A stretch of DNA of 64,000 nucleotides from contig OU612071.1 of the NCBI GenBank assembly GCA_914767715.1, positions 9,097,493 to 9,161,492 of the forward strand, given 5' to 3'. This stretch comes from Membranipora membranacea. Taxonomy: Eukaryota > Bryozoa > Gymnolaemata > Cheilostomatida > Membraniporidae. The position numbers and the translations under genes were made by a program. The first letter of the stretch is position 1. Every line of letters begins with the position of its first letter. The notes beneath the pieces are model-generated. The model was given only the letters and a program-made list of their open reading frames with translations. It was not told the DNA's origin and searched no databases. Shown here piece after piece: positions 1-13,579 of this stretch.

Positions 1-469
1 AGTATTGTCACTCAATGAATGACCAATCAAAATCATGAAGTTGATCCAACTGAATCAGTTACATATTTCCGTCTTACCAGTTTATAATAATAACATCATC
101 ACTGAATGAGTCAATTTCATACCCTGATTTTTACGCTGAGTCCGTGCTAAGTTTTTGATCATTAAGTGACAATGCTGAGATTGCGGCCTCGTTATGCTAG
201 TATTGAGCTATACAGACTTCAATCTCACACATTTTCTTGGCAGCAGAAGTTTAAGTTTAGATAACGATTTCAAGTTTGTCATTCAATATTTCATTTGGTT
301 AGGGGGTATACATGACAAGCTCTACAAGGTCTAAGAGCACACCGAAACCTGTTAGAAGCACTGCCAAACTTCTACGATAGGGTATGTTGTGAACTCATGA
401 TTTGTGTAACTTGGCAGACCTTTGGGCCGGCGTAGAATTTTAGGCCTGAGTGGAAACATTCAAACTTAC

Positions 470-1040
470 CAGATAAATAATTCTTAGTGCAAGGACTGTT
501 TTTTGGTCTTCTCTCACAGAATTTGTCCTCAAATTGGTACTTTCTCTCTGGTGTCAAGCCGGCAAAGACATGATAACAGGATCAATCTCAACTCAAAAAA
601 CCTATCCAAAATGATATTTCTATGTCCATGTGCAGAAAGATTGCAGGTAAAGTGATTCAATCCAATTCAGCCTAGACATTGTGGATCAACCAATGCAGGC
701 TTTTTAAGCTAGCATGAAATAATGAGAAGCTTGTTGTCTCAGAAATTATTTGAGAAATATTTTAACAAGAAAAGGCACAGGATCAATTAACATCATGATA
801 ATATATATGCTTGGCTGCTGTTGTCAAAAATGGTTTTTACAAACCATAAATTTGTAACCAACATCAGAGGCAAATACCTGTTCTGGACCTTTCAAACTGT
901 ACTGATTGCAATTTGCATTTGGAAATTAAATAATCAAGGTACAGTTTTCTGAAGGGCAAGTACTGATTAAATCATTTTACTTACTGAAATCCACATAGGT
1001 TTGCTGTTAAGATGATGCAGAAGGTAGCCAGGAGGGACAC
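470..1040 (-). CDS. Signal-peptide exon and following exon (left-arm copy)
   Basis: On the minus strand, 1040-985 is a 56-nt exon between a TTTCTCCAG acceptor and a GTAAGT donor. It encodes a hydrophobic stretch (V-S-L-L-A-T-F-C-I-I-L-T-A-N) typical of a signal-peptide core and ends in phase 2. The next exon candidate (about 543-470) keeps two cysteines and ends at a GTAAGT donor. Beyond that the gene would run off the left edge of the window. The right-arm copy (22129-22700) continues into unique DNA. Confidence 0.4.
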
Positions 1041-1968
1041 CTGGAGAAAACAGAATTGTGGTAATGAGTAGTGATAATATTTGTGGTGTACACTTAGTGA
1101 AACACTTTTAACTTTATAATTGATATATTAGTTTCTCGAGACTTATCTAATTACTATATAATAACTATATCTCATCTTATCTTTCGACAAAGGAAAATGA
1201 CCCACAATTGTGATATTTTGAATTAACCTTTACACCTACCATCGTGAATTTTCCTGAAGTGAATATGTACTCTCAACAGAAGTCAAAGAGTTGAACATTT
1301 CAGTAGAGGATCTTCCAAAGTAGGTGAGCAATTTCAATAGCAAATTCTTCACATATAATTTATGAGAGTAAGCATCAGATTCTAAGGTAGACAATTATTA
1401 GAGACTTACCATCATGCAGTTCAAATGAAGTAGAGATGTTACCAGTACAGAAGAGAATCAGTCCGAACATCTCGGTAGAGGAACTGTGGAGTTTTGCGAA
1501 AATATCTGGTAATTGTGGAGAATTACTCGTATAGGAGTGAGCAGTAGAGTCCGAGGGGGATGATCCATAACACCATGATGAGTTGTCATTTCATGTACTC
1601 AGAAATAACTTATGATCATTGCCGGGCTCGTCCTGCACCCTTCTTGCTTATTCCAGTATTCGAAGAAATAACTTAGGCTATAGTTTGAATCGAAAGCTAA
1701 CAGCTCAACACGCTGTGATCATAATCATAATAATGCTGGGTTGTGTTGGTAGTCATAACACGAAACTTTGAGAAGTCAAAGTTCAGACTATTGACCAATT
1801 AGAAACAAAGTTAGGCGTGGCCTGTAGCTGATTGCAATGTGTGTTACAACTGCTCCAATTTCATTCAGTTCATTTTAAATTTCCATAACATCACAACCTA
1901 GTAGTATTTTGTTACTCAAGTGAAGTAGTCAATGATTGCTATAGCTTTGTGTACAATGCTTCAATGGT

Positions 1969-2226
1969 TCAAATCAGAATGCCAATGGCAACAGTTGCTA
2001 ACAACACCAGGAGAACTAGCTGAAAACAAAAAAAGCAGGGCAAGATAAGATCTTGTCCACATAACTTGAGTTATTTTCAAAATCACACTTTAAGTACAGC
2101 CTATCCAGGCATGGAATTAGCTCAGCACAAAACACTTTGGCATTTATGGTACAAACAAAATATCTACTGGTTTCTCTGCTGTTGACGTCAGCAATAGCAA
2201 TTCGCAGAAGAAATCCAGGTGTTAAG
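1969..2226 (-). CDS. 3' exons of a small anchored cysteine-containing protein (left-arm copy)
   Basis: Read on the minus strand, an exon-like frame opens after a CAG acceptor near 2227 and encodes about 70 residues. It has five cysteines in its second half (C-T-I-N, F-C-A-E, P-C-L-D, K-C-D-F, S-C-P-A) and stays open to a second CAG acceptor at 2020-2022. The exon after that (2019-1969) encodes 16 almost wholly hydrophobic residues ending in stop, as expected for a C-terminal membrane or GPI-attachment signal. The donor between the two is not clear, and a weak GTGTGA is the best candidate. The family is not recognised. The right-arm copy has an early stop, so if either copy is functional it is this one. 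Confidence 0.35.
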
Positions 2227-3648
2227 GCTGCGCAAACAAAGCCATATGAAGGACCCAAGAATATTACCCTCACATATTTGATCTTAACCTCTTTCAAATA
2301 TTTCTCCTATGAGCATCTGAGGTTTATTTAGTGAGACGAAACCATAAAATAAAATTTTTTCTTGAGGCTTTGAGACTTAGCGACAAAATAGGGATAGATA
2401 GTAATCACAAACTCACCTTTCAAGGCAGCGGAAAAATGCTACAACTTTAATCTTTTCACGGAAAGCTCAATTACCCAAGGGAAACAACATTGGCATTTAT
2501 ATTGATAGCATAATAAAATAATTAGTCATTTTCAAAGTAAAGTTTACAAATAATTATTGACAGCAGCTTCCATTTAAGGCAGGAGCTTGCATAATATTTT
2601 GATCATGCTCATAATTTAGAATTAAATTTCAAAAAACATGCTAAGTCTTATTTGGTCTAGCTTTTATTTGAGAATTGACCAACATACAGAAAATTATAAA
2701 GCATTTTAGGGTTATTTCAGGGGTGGGAATGCAATATAAATCCTGACCTGTGAACAGTGGTGTTCCGAAGATTTTCAGTGAGAATTCTAAAAGCCTCAGT
2801 CCAGGGAGGGTGGGATATATGGAGATTGCACTCAATATTTTTGTTAACAACCATAGGTACTGTTGAAAAAATTGTCCTCTCATATTCACACAATGGCTCA
2901 CACAAGGGAGGTAACTCTATATGAAGAATCCATTGAGAAAACTAAAGGTTTTCATCAGATTAACGGAAGAGAGAGATATATCTTCATTAAATATACATGA
3001 ACATGGGTTCTTAACATGTCCAGAAATGTATAAAAAAATATTTAAATGCCTATTAAGTCATAAGTGAAGCTATATGCCCCAAAAAAGTGGCATTTTTCGC
3101 CATAGTTTGCCATAAAATATTTGCAAATATTGCAGTTTTGGCATGAGTATCTACTATCTAACCACAAAGCCTGAGTTCCAACCTGAAACATGTTTGTTGG
3201 GTTGGGGAGGGTCATCATACACCCAGTAAACATGCTATTATCAGTGCAGATACACATGTGATCAAACACACCTAATTGAATCTTTTTTTATGCTAATCTC
3301 AATGTTTTCCAGTGCTGCAATCAGCTCTTGTGCTTGATGATGTCAGGTGATATTATGTAAATATTGATTGATTGACATTTTTTAAGGCTGGGGCAGTATT
3401 AAAATCATAACTGAGAGAATGCTCATATGAGTGAGATGACCATTTACAAATGTCATGTCAGACTGAAAAAAATCTTAATATTTTCAGTCCAGTACCCATG
3501 ATTGAGAGCAATTACTGAGCTCTGATTGGTCAATTTTTATGAATGCAAGCTCCACCTCTCCCACCCTCCCAGCTCAGACAAGCCATATGAGTGATGGGCT
3601 ATCAGGGCGTCGTCATAATCTATAAGCCAATTTATCAAGCTTGAAAGA

Positions 3649-3784
3649 TCAGATTTGGCAGAATCTTTCATGATGCTTAGCAATACATGAGTCATTAGTT
3701 GTCTTTTCCCATCTTATGAAAGGACAACTCCTTAGTGCAGAGACTTTGTCATTGTTTGCATTGATGGTGTTGTGAGACCATATC
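3649..3784 (-). CDS. Candidate terminal exon, small Cys protein (left-arm copy)
   Basis: Minus-strand counterpart of 19040-19175. A frame opens after a TAG acceptor and ends in TGA after about 44 residues, with three cysteines (S-C-P-F, S-C-I-A, F-C-Q-I). The two copies differ by an R/G replacement in the S-C-P-F-I segment and by a base at the acceptor, where the left copy lacks one T of the pyrimidine run. No family is recognised. It could also be a chance frame in AT-rich DNA. Confidence 0.25.
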
Positions 3785-4152
3785 CTAAACAATGGACAAA
3801 ATGGAAACAAATTAATTAATCGGTAACACCGCACATCGACAATAATAACAACGCTGCGATACATCAGCCATACCATTCAACAACACCTGCACAACACATA
3901 AACCAATCAGCAACACCTATAAACACATCAACCAACACATCATCGGCAATAAAGGCGACAGTGTTCAGCTATCATTGTGAGGTGAATCTCAACTTTTACC
4001 TCCTGACTGTTATTGCATCTGGCTCTGACGCTGATTATTATTGACAATACCCACCATTGATGAAAACATTGAGTAGATCTTATTCTTTAAAGATGGTGCA
4101 TCACTTGGATTGTAGGACAGGCACACACAGAAAAATGATAGCGTTAGTTTGA

Positions 4153-4208
4153 CGAACTGAAAGTATCATTATAATATTATCGAACTGAAAGTATCATTAT
4201 AATATTAT
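4153..4208. repeat. 28-bp direct repeat, two copies
   Basis: The unit beginning CGAACTGAAAGTATCATT occurs at 4153-4180 and 4181-4208. It lies inside a segment bounded by complementary GATAGCGTTAGTTTG (4138) and CAAACTAACGATAT (about 4256), so it may be part of a small inverted-terminal element. It is also present, mirrored, near 18610-18670. Confidence 0.7.
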
Positions 4209-4760
4209 CCTCATTTTGGCTTCAAACATAGTTCATACATATTTCATTTTGACGCCAAACTAACGATATGAATGTATCATTGAACTTTGATTTTCATGCA
4301 GCCTTTCATAAGTCAGACATAGTTATGTTAACAAACTGTTAAGATTATGTTTTTCTTAGCGTTAAATATTCGTTGATTAAGTTCCTTTCATAGAATTATG
4401 TTTACAATCTAAAAGGGTTATAGGCTGAGATGGCTATAAACTCATGAATGAAACTGGGACCATCTAATTATACCAAACTCAATCAATTAAATGGCTGTTT
4501 GAACTTTGAGTAATCTACTGGCAAGACTAGCAACAGTTACATAGATTGCTATTCCATTCACAGCTATATTCACCTTCTTTATACTGTAGGCAACAGTTTA
4601 GATAATGACAGTTATATGTATAGCCTCATAGAATAGAAATGATCCTCAGGGCGAAGAGAACCTGAAAGTCTCAGTTGGTCACTTCATTGCGTATCCAGCT
4701 GAAGTCTTCACAAAATTGTAGTTTGACCATACATGCAGGTAGTGGGTAGGTCAAATTTGC

Positions 4761-5078
4761 TTACACAATGCTTATACAGTTCATAATCAAATATTCGGTT
4801 TCATAGGCGTGGTAGTAGCTATTAAAGTCTGTGCTGTAGAGGCGACATCGGAACTCAACCTGGCCTAGCTCGCTGTTAATGTTTGCCAAATGTTGTTGTG
4901 CATAGTCTGGGCAGTTACATGTGACTAAATTATCTGCAATCAAAGAGTTAGTCCTATGAATTGTTATCCTTTTGCCTCGACATAACCATTTTTTTCTCCC
5001 CGGTCGAGATCCAGTTGAGCCAGCATACTGTTTTGTTGATATTTTTGGGCTGTGGGCAACGATAGGTTCGGAAATTAC
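4761..5078 (-). CDS. Candidate 3'-terminal exon, 105 residues (left-arm copy)
   Basis: Mirror of 17746-18063. On the minus strand the frame opens in phase 0 after TCTTTACAG and stays open for 105 codons to a stop. It includes a basic stretch (R-P-G-R-K-K-W-L-C-R-G-K-R), a C-N-C-P-D segment and a tyrosine-rich end. Left and right differ by few amino-acid changes (G to W and N to I are visible) and both remain open, which is modest support for coding. A second overlapping frame is also open for about 40 codons. No family is recognised. Confidence 0.35.
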   Translation of the reverse strand, partial: VISEPIVAHSPKISTKQYAGSTGSRPGRKKWLCRGKRITIHRTNSLIADNLVTCNCPDYAQQHLANINSELGQVEFRCRLYSTDFNSYYHAYETEYLIMNCISIV

Positions 5079-5870
5079 CTGTAAAGAGAGCAAATAACTC
5101 TAATTTTCTTCCTCTCTTGAACATTACAAGCCTATATAATATACATATCCTACTAATATCACAATGCATTTTGGGAAAGTCTAAAATCTCTATGTATCAC
5201 ACCAAGGACAGGGTTACCTTTTGTATGGACCAGCATTATTGTGGGCATAGTGAAGAGGGGCCAAGAAGGCTTTAAGGTAAAAAGTAATTTAGTTAAATAG
5301 TTTAATTGCAGGAACCCAGGCAATAGCGGCACAAAATTAAATCTGTTGCAGGGTCAAATAGATGAGGGCAAATTTAGACTTTTAAAGTGAGTCAGTAGTG
5401 CATGAAACCATTAGCCAGCTTTTAGTTTAAAAACGGATGAGGAATGACTGGTGGTGTTGAGTCAGCTTACCTTTCCAGGTGCATCTTCCAGGTATCTGTC
5501 ACACGTCCATCTCTATAACTACACTAACCATTTCTATTTCTTTCTCTGCGCAGGGGCATCTGAAAAAAAATTTAAATAAGTCGCAGTCAATCTTAAACCA
5601 TCTTCATTTCAAAATTTATGAGGTGTGGGTCTACATCTGTGTTGGAATTCCCTCCCGTGAAAAAGTTAAGAAAAGAAAACTTTGTGACTAGAAAACTTTT
5701 AGGCCTATAATCATTCATCTACACTCAAAACAGAAAAATAGCAGATGAGTCTCTAATTGAGATCACCCTCAGGATAACATACTCTAGACACAAAATTAAA
5801 TTGAAACAAGACAACTTTGAGATTAAAAATCTTTTAGGCCTTTGATAATTCATCTACACTCAAAACAGGA

Positions 5871-5970
5871 CATATATGTAGCTTGGGTAGGCTGTCGGGG
5901 GTGGGTAGTGGAGGAAGGGGAACCCCGCTCCCCAACCAACCCCGAAAGCCTACCCAGGCTAACATATATG
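5871..5970. repeat. 100-bp hairpin element (left arm)
   Basis: Begins and ends with CATATATG and has complementary arms built on GCTTGGGTAGGCT / AGCCTACCCAGGCT, followed inward by a G-rich and a C-rich stretch. Its mirror copy lies at 16848-16951. It is a foldback or MITE-like unit. Confidence 0.75.
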
Positions 5971-7739
5971 CGTGAATAAGATTAAATTTGATGTGAGATC
6001 CCCTCTAGCGTTATGCATATCGAGATGACTGACTTTCAAAGTTTATCAGTTGATGAATTTAAACAATGGCAAGTGGCTGTCCAGGGTTTATCCACACTTT
6101 ATCCCCAGGAGTCCAGACAAAATGGCAAATGAGTCTATAATCAAAACCACCCTCAGGATTATATACTCTAGATACAAAAAAAAATCTGTGGCAGGGACGA
6201 TTGGAGGGGCCGGAGGAAAATTTTGTGAGTCAACGGTGTACAAAATCATCAGGCAGTTTAACCTCACAAATTGGATGGGGGATAACTGGTGTTGTTATGT
6301 CAGCTTACCTTTCCAGGTGCATCTTCCAGGTGTCTATCAAGCATCACTCTTCATTACCACTTTCTATTTCTTTCTCTGAATGAGGGCATCTGAAAAATAT
6401 TAAATATTAAATATTTTTAATAGCTCCAATTAATTAAACCTTAATTTTAGAACCCACATATGTTGTTAGCCAGCATAGTCAATGTTCTATGCTCTCAATG
6501 AGTATGCATAAAAAATGCACTGACAGTTTTTTTTAGTATTTTCAATCACTGTAATGTGTCATGAAATGAGCATTTGGTGGTAGGTATGATGCTACCTGAC
6601 GTTATATTCTACATGTCCAATTTTGAGACTCCGGGGTCACCATGTGTGAATAAGTTGACCTCAAACGGAAGTGCTGAATTTATTGGTTAGAAAAGCATTC
6701 ATAATCTCTATATCAGGATGACATAGGGCCGAAGCTCATCCTACATTTATCCAGTTACTATATTTTTAACTTGAAATGCAACGATCGCTGTTGCTGATTC
6801 TTCCCCATAAAATACTTTTTAGAATTTTGCAACTAAAACTATTTCATAGGAGAAATCAGCATCACATGTTTCAAGCAGGCATGCATAGACCTAGTATTTG
6901 CAATAATACAAACTCCGACCACATTTCATACCAAGTAAACGTAAGTAAGTAAACTTTTTTCCCACCAACAAAGTCAGCATTCATGTCTCTTTCTCACAGG
7001 GTGGTCACAGAGGTTTGTAACTTGGACCTAAAGGTGTGATTATACATAAGAATCCACATCTTAGGATGCTTACACTCACAGCCCCTGCAACTCCTAACCC
7101 TCCATCTCCCAAAACCTAGATCAAGCTTGATCCAATTTCCCTGCATTTAGGTTTTGAGCCGGAGGCTCACCAGTATATTGGGAAAGACCGGACTGCGAGC
7201 AAATTGGATTAAACCTGTTCTACCCAAACCCCGCATCATTTATTAGGGGTGAAAGATATTTTACTCACAGCTTTCTAGGCTGTTTCAGTCACCAGTTACG
7301 ATCGTCATGTCCCAGATAAATTCAAATCCTGTGTTGACACTAGGCCCCTCACACCTTCAACAATTGCCATGTAATCAGGATCATTTGATCAGGAGTCACT
7401 GGGTTAAGCTTGCACCGACATTGTTGGCAGACTTACAAAATCTAAAATAGAAAAGATGTGAGGTTCATAATCAGTCCTGTTATTTATGGGTGAGTGATCA
7501 ACACCACGATGTTGAGTAAGAGGAAGCAAAAGTAAACATAATGTAAAGGTTTTGACCCGGCCGACGGGAGACACTGTGATTATCAGCTAAGCGCTATGGT
7601 TTAAGATCACCTCAACTCTCACCCTCAAATCATGCAAGCTAAACAGGTAGTGTATTACGCAATGGAAGACAGTACTCCAAAGTAGTACAATGGGGGTTAA
7701 ATGAATAGCTTGAGTGACAGAACATGACAGTACATTTAT

Positions 7740-7824
7740 ATCAACCAAAGTGAAAAAGTCCGTGCAATGATTGTCATGTACAGTACATGACCATCTCTGC
7801 ATGGACTTTTTCACTTTGGTTGAT
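7740..7824. repeat. 85-bp hairpin element (left arm)
   Basis: A 22-base arm at 7740-7761 (ATCAACCAAAGTGAAAAAG...) is complementary to 7803-7824. A second inner palindrome, CATGTACAGTACATG, lies at its centre. The mirror copy is at 14994-15078. Confidence 0.85.
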
Positions 7825-10800
7825 AAAAATGTTAAGAGATTACAAGTGACAGTTTAACAGTAGGCCTAAAACTGACTCCCCTAGGGCAGTATCTTATCTT
7901 GGTGGTTGAGATTTATTTTGGATAGCAGTGAGTGTGATTGTGTAGCTCTTTATTAGTTTTTACTATCACAACAAGACTGTTTGAAGAGGATAGGTTCTTT
8001 TGAACTACCCAAGAGGAGTTTTAATACAATGGCTTTGTGGAAATTGGGGTGTGCTAACATAAAATCACCTCCTAACTAGCTTATTTATTTACTTCTCTTG
8101 GGTTATTTATGAAGGATGTACACAAACCAAGTGACATTATGAGATCGTACTGTTTTTTTAGCTTGTCTTCAAAAGCTAATATTCATATGGGTTATAAGGT
8201 AGTTTGAGTACTGAACGATGGTTGGATCTCACACATGCGACCACGGGATAAGTTAAGTTTCACATTATACTTCTTTCTGACAGGTATTTCTTACCTGAAT
8301 GTTATTCATCGCCATAACACATAAACATGCATCATAACATCAGCACACTTATAACCTTAACCTGAACTGGAAATCTGGGAACAACCTGAAATGTAAAATA
8401 TATAATATGTAGGAACCATTGTTACCGTTAGTGGTTTGTTTACGCCAACCCAACAATGAAAGGGACTTGTGTGGGTGGGGAGGGTATAAATCAGATGGAT
8501 TTACTGTAAGCAGTCTGTAAAATTACTCCACATACAACTGTGTGTGGGGCTTGCTAATTACCGGAAAATCCTTTTCATAATAGCACACTATGTGATGTGC
8601 TCCGTATTTCAGGCCATGCAATCGACACAACAGATTTTCAGAAGTCTTGGACCGGTGGGTAGGGCACACACTTATTTGAGGTATTTTGGACAATTGTTGT
8701 TATAAACTTCCTGCTGTCAACCCTCTGCATCAGACTAATTATGTTGTCAGAAAAGTCTTGATCATGGGGCAAGGGCTATGATCAACACCCACTCCCACCA
8801 TGTGATCATTCAGGGATTATGAGGCAACTGAGATAGGTCTAGCTAGAACATATCACTCGCAGCATGTAATGCCAAAAGTTATCAAAATTACAACATAAAG
8901 TCTGTTTCCCACTCTTTGGATAGTCATGATCACGCATGCAGGATTGTCCTTCCATGGTATGATGAAAGTAATCGACCTCTATTAACTCACAGATCGAATT
9001 AACTTTTGGTGACACTCAGTTCTACAAGTACCAATAACAAACAAAATCATTGCCAAGCTACTTAAAAAAAAACGCCTGCGATGGATTTTTGAGGTAAGAT
9101 ACAAACAATTGAACATCGTTTGACAAACTGTTCAATGATGAGGATACAGATACATTAGTTGTTCTGCAATTGATGAATCAAATTGAATTACTGGAGCTCA
9201 ATGGGAAAAAATGAATAACTGCTGATTTTAAACATAAAATGTCATAATCATGTCATAATTGGACACTTATTACCTGACCACCTAGCAACTCAAGCTTTCT
9301 TCACATTATTCGGCAATTTTTTAAGTTTTATGACTAGGTCAACTTACAATGGCTTTTGCTTGTTAGACCAATGAACTCCCTCATTGGTTAGACAGGCATA
9401 TTGTATAGTGATGAGTACTGCAGACGAAACAGTGGCATTTCCTGTGAGTAACCAGTGAACATCTGACATCTTCGCTACCACACATCTAAAATGGCAAGTG
9501 GTCTTCAACCTCATTTCAAAAGTTGCACTAAATTACTTCAATTGTACATGGAAAATCAGTGCAACCAAATATGCTACTTCTCAGCAATGTGTTTAGAGAT
9601 AATTTTATATTTTCAAGGCAAAGAGCTGCAAGGAGGCCACTTTTTTTGTAGTGCAAGTATTTCACTTGATGGTTATCCGTTAAAAAAAAAGACTATTGGG
9701 ATTAATGGACTATAAGCTGTCTAATAAATAATTCTAAGGGCCAAAACCAAGAACCAAGGATCTCCATGACCAATTCATCAGCATTAATGATGAAAGAGGC
9801 GGTAAGTACATTAACGCTAAGCTGTGCAGTGTAGGCATATGGCCCAAGTGTTATTTTTATTCCCAACGGTGCACTGTCTAGCGTGCTGGTCTATGAAACT
9901 TAGCTATAGCATCTGAATGATGTGGAGCACAATTAAGTCAGGTTTGAATGGGTGGGCTTACAACCTCATGACCTATCTATAGGCAAAAGGGCTCGCACCA
10001 CCCTCACCCTGCTTGCACCCTCACTGCTCACACATAGCTAGCGTTAAATTCCATTCAAAGTTACCTTCTCAATAAGTGTGAGCAGACAACTCAGCAAGCA
10101 AATCATCTAAAGCATATTTTTACACATGGTCTGAAATATGCTGAAGTAATCTTATGGGGAAAATGAGAAGTCCATAGATATCTTTGTCATCTAGACTTGA
10201 TTTTCCTAAAAGACTACAGGTAGCCTATGCACGCTGATCTTTGTCTCAGTCGCAGTTCTCAATGAATAGAAATGAGTATATGAAGACCACCAATCGCTCT
10301 TCTCACAGTACCATCGCCAGTAAGAGAAAAAAAACCTTTTTTCCTGCAACAAGCAAATATCATGCACTTACAGGCCCAGGTAATATCCATATTGTACATT
10401 GTTTTTTTCTGCATATTCTTTCAATGCAATGTGGGTTATGGTCTTCAGAAGTAACACATTCAGAGGCAATACTATGGATAAATTGACAAATTTCTAGTAA
10501 TCTGAATACAACTACATGTACATTTCTAAGAACCACCAAGCCTCACTTCTTTCAGCTTTCTTAAGTGGAGATCATAAGAAGGAGGGGTGTATAGTATATG
10601 ATTAAGTTAGCTGGAAAAATCTTCTTTTTTTTTCATTTAGCCATATGGCATAAACAAACCAAAGCTCAATTTTGGTATGATATGAAGTGTATTTGTATGC
10701 ATATCATAACAAGAACTTTTTATCACACCTTCTAATGTAGGCTACAGCAACTGTGCTTGATCAAACCAGCAAGTAAGCTAGGGGAAAAAAATTGGTATTT

Positions 10801-11570
10801 TATAGCTGGCAACAGCAGTGTAGTGTAGTGTTATTATGCCCATACATAGCTATAGCAATTACAGGAGCAAACAGATTTTGAGAATTCCAACTCCAATTCT
10901 GTGGTCGAGTACAAAATCAATTACGACACGGACAATGCTTAAGGATATGTCCCCATTGATTCCCCAACAACCAATGTAAGAGGAATTAACTGAGCGTTAG
11001 GCGATCTACTGACCAAGGAAGCCTTTGAAGCACAGCACATGTTGTATTAAATGAGTACAAATAAATGGCATTTTTGTATCGAATTAATATTAATTAAAGT
11101 CACTCATTGTTGTGCTTTTGTACGGTGAGTGAGTATAATGCAACCACGCAGGTCCCATGTCCTGACGCAGGGGGTTGGATCAAGTTGAAGTTAAAAGTTA
11201 AGTTTGAACGCACCAAGACCTTGACAAGATTAAATGGACTTGAGTTCCTACCTAGGCTTATATATATAATGTAAAATAAGGCTTGCAAGTAAGTCCCAGG
11301 CCAGGGGCACCATGGGACTATTGGCATCTGGAGAACTTACAAGCATGTAATTGTATACTTCGCCAATCTGATGTCCATTGGCAAAGTTAGCCTGTCTTTA
11401 GGCACTACAAAGGATTTTTTCAAAATGTTCCAATCATGAAAATAAATACATGGTTGGAACCACATAGGTGTGAAGTTTCCAAATGTGTTTTCAAATTTGC
11501 TCTGGGAGCAATATGAGGCAAGCAAATCCAAAATCTAATTTCATTTTAGCAGCAAAAAATATCATCTAGA

Positions 11571-11687
11571 ATTTACAATATTTGATCCCAGGCAGAAGCA
11601 AAAAATAGTGTGTGTAACGTTGCGCTATGACTGCACAACGTTACACACACTATTTTTTGCTACTGCCTGGGATCAAATATTGTAAAT
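11571..11687. repeat. 117-bp near-perfect hairpin in the spacer
   Basis: Arms of about 50 bases (ATTTACAATATTTGATCCCA... and its complement) flank a loop of about 11 bases (CGCTATGACTG). One base is unpaired in the arm. The length and near-perfection suggest a young foldback MITE. Confidence 0.9.
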
Positions 11688-13043
11688 GCTAGAGTCTAGT
11701 TGATACCTGAATTATCCATGTTACTGGAATGTTAATAGCCTATCTTCCCTGGCCGCATATATTCGATCATGTGTAGCCCATTCCATCAAACATTATGCCA
11801 AAATTTATGTATTAAAATGCGATATTTTGTTTAGCGGTGAAGCCAACTCCATGTTTATTAGATGCAATGTATGTTTTTTTAAAGCTATACAGTAATATAT
11901 ATATATATGCTCATGTTTATAGTTTGATTTGATATAGATGATTCTCAGAAAGATCTAGACACTGGTCGGGGTCAAGAAAAAACGACTAGCCGCTACCTTG
12001 AACCTCACTAATACAATGCTCCTCACTACTCGTTGATAATGATAACAGCCAACTAACAGATACTCTCAGCTTACTAAATCTCTTGAGCATTGCACTACAT
12101 TTTTTGACACCTCTTTTTAAGCCTTGAGACTATGTTTGAGACTGTAGGCACTCTCTGAAGTTCTAGATTTTCAACACTGTTTCGAACTCAATCCCTAAGT
12201 TGACATTAGCTTTTTTAACATGCCGGGATTTACATGTCTTCCAATTATATTTATAATACAATAATATACTAGATATTTATACATTTCTCTCACATTGATT
12301 ATGAGACGACACCATACCAATAGAATTACAACAGTGACCCTTGCGTCTTGGCCTACAACTGACTCAACTTGTATATTACAAGAAAAAGAACTCCCTTTAT
12401 ACCCTGATTAGAGCGTCATGAGCAAAAATTGTTGACACCCATGCTTTACCAACTTAAAACGTGTTCATTACATGCAAAAGCTCAACTACGTTATGGATTA
12501 TGATCTGCTAGAGAAGAAGTGTCAACCAACCTAAGCAAACATATCCAAATACTAACAACAGGTGCTTGCAATGCAAGTGAAAATAGTTGTTCATCAAATT
12601 GGTCTGCACTGAATCTAGCTAAGATATCCCAGTAAAATTTTGGTGATCACTCTTTGATATCACTAGTGAAATAGGTTTATGTACAGCTTAATTGGTACTT
12701 CAATCACACACAGTTGACACCACCATCTGTAGTAGTAACTGTGCAAAATTAATCTGAGGTGGGCCAACTACTATGCAAGTTGATGTTCAATCTTATATGA
12801 AATTAGAGAGGACATCACTTGAGTACATATAAATGATGAAATAGTGTGCAAACTTAGTCCATCATGCTCTAATTTTGTACCAACACAGACAGTTATGGCC
12901 TTACCATACTCAGTGATGAATGGTACCTATGAGGATACATGTGTCATTTACAATAAAAATCCATCAGCAACAACACAACAGAAATCATAGCTTTACTTAA
13001 ACAATTTTCTGTGGTGATATTTAGTGGAGTTTAGTATGACCTA

Positions 13044-13082
13044 CTGTGATTGGTCTAATTTTGAAAGTTAGACCAATCACAG
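13044..13082. repeat. 15-bp perfect stem hairpin
   Basis: CTGTGATTGGTCTAA at 13044-13058 is perfectly complementary to 13068-13082. Confidence 0.85.
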
Positions 13083-13579
13083 AGGCCATATCAATAGAGT
13101 GGCCATATTATTTCATCCTTAGTATTCTAACTGGCAACTGAAACATGAGATTTTAAAACAGAGAGTACAAGCACTTCTTCAGGCTGTAGGAGGAATAGAA
13201 ACTGAGATATCTGGGTTTTAAAAACTTGTGTTTTCGAAAATCTGCGCAGTTTTTAGGCCCTGTCGAGAGTATAAGAATTTGATGACACTTTTCTAAAACT
13301 AAAACGGAAGTTGGTGCATTTGTAGTGCCTACTGTCTTGTTTGAGGGTGGGCGCCGAAAAAAGCTTGTCAAGACTACGCTACGCTATCAAGGCTACGGCA
13401 AAGTATACATGCTTATAACCTCCACACAGTCACTGATCTAAGCACACAATACAGCACTGACTTGAGTAGTGTTGGTATATATCAGTAGAGTAATGGTTTA
13501 GTTCAGTGAGTGGGAAGGCTATTAGACTTGCAACTAGTAAGCTGAGTAAGTAGTAGTAATAGTACTACCTACAGTAAAG

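Larger units (their letters stand above)
1..7978. repeat. Left arm of large palindrome
   Basis: This stretch is the reverse complement of 14840-23165. Coordinates pair so that position 1 matches 23165 and 7978 matches 14840. Matching small open frames, hairpins and splice-like sites occur in mirror order. The sum of paired coordinates shifts from about 23170 to 22425 to 22820, which locates two large indels. Differences are scattered single bases and short indels, roughly one or two per hundred bases by eye. The arm may extend left of the window, since identity is still present at base 1. Confidence 0.95.

Noticed and set aside
6201-6383. 60-codon frame shared by both palindrome arms (also 16435-16617)
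   Set aside because: It runs antisense to the duplicated exon-like unit, with no splice support and no domain. Conservation follows from the arms being copies.
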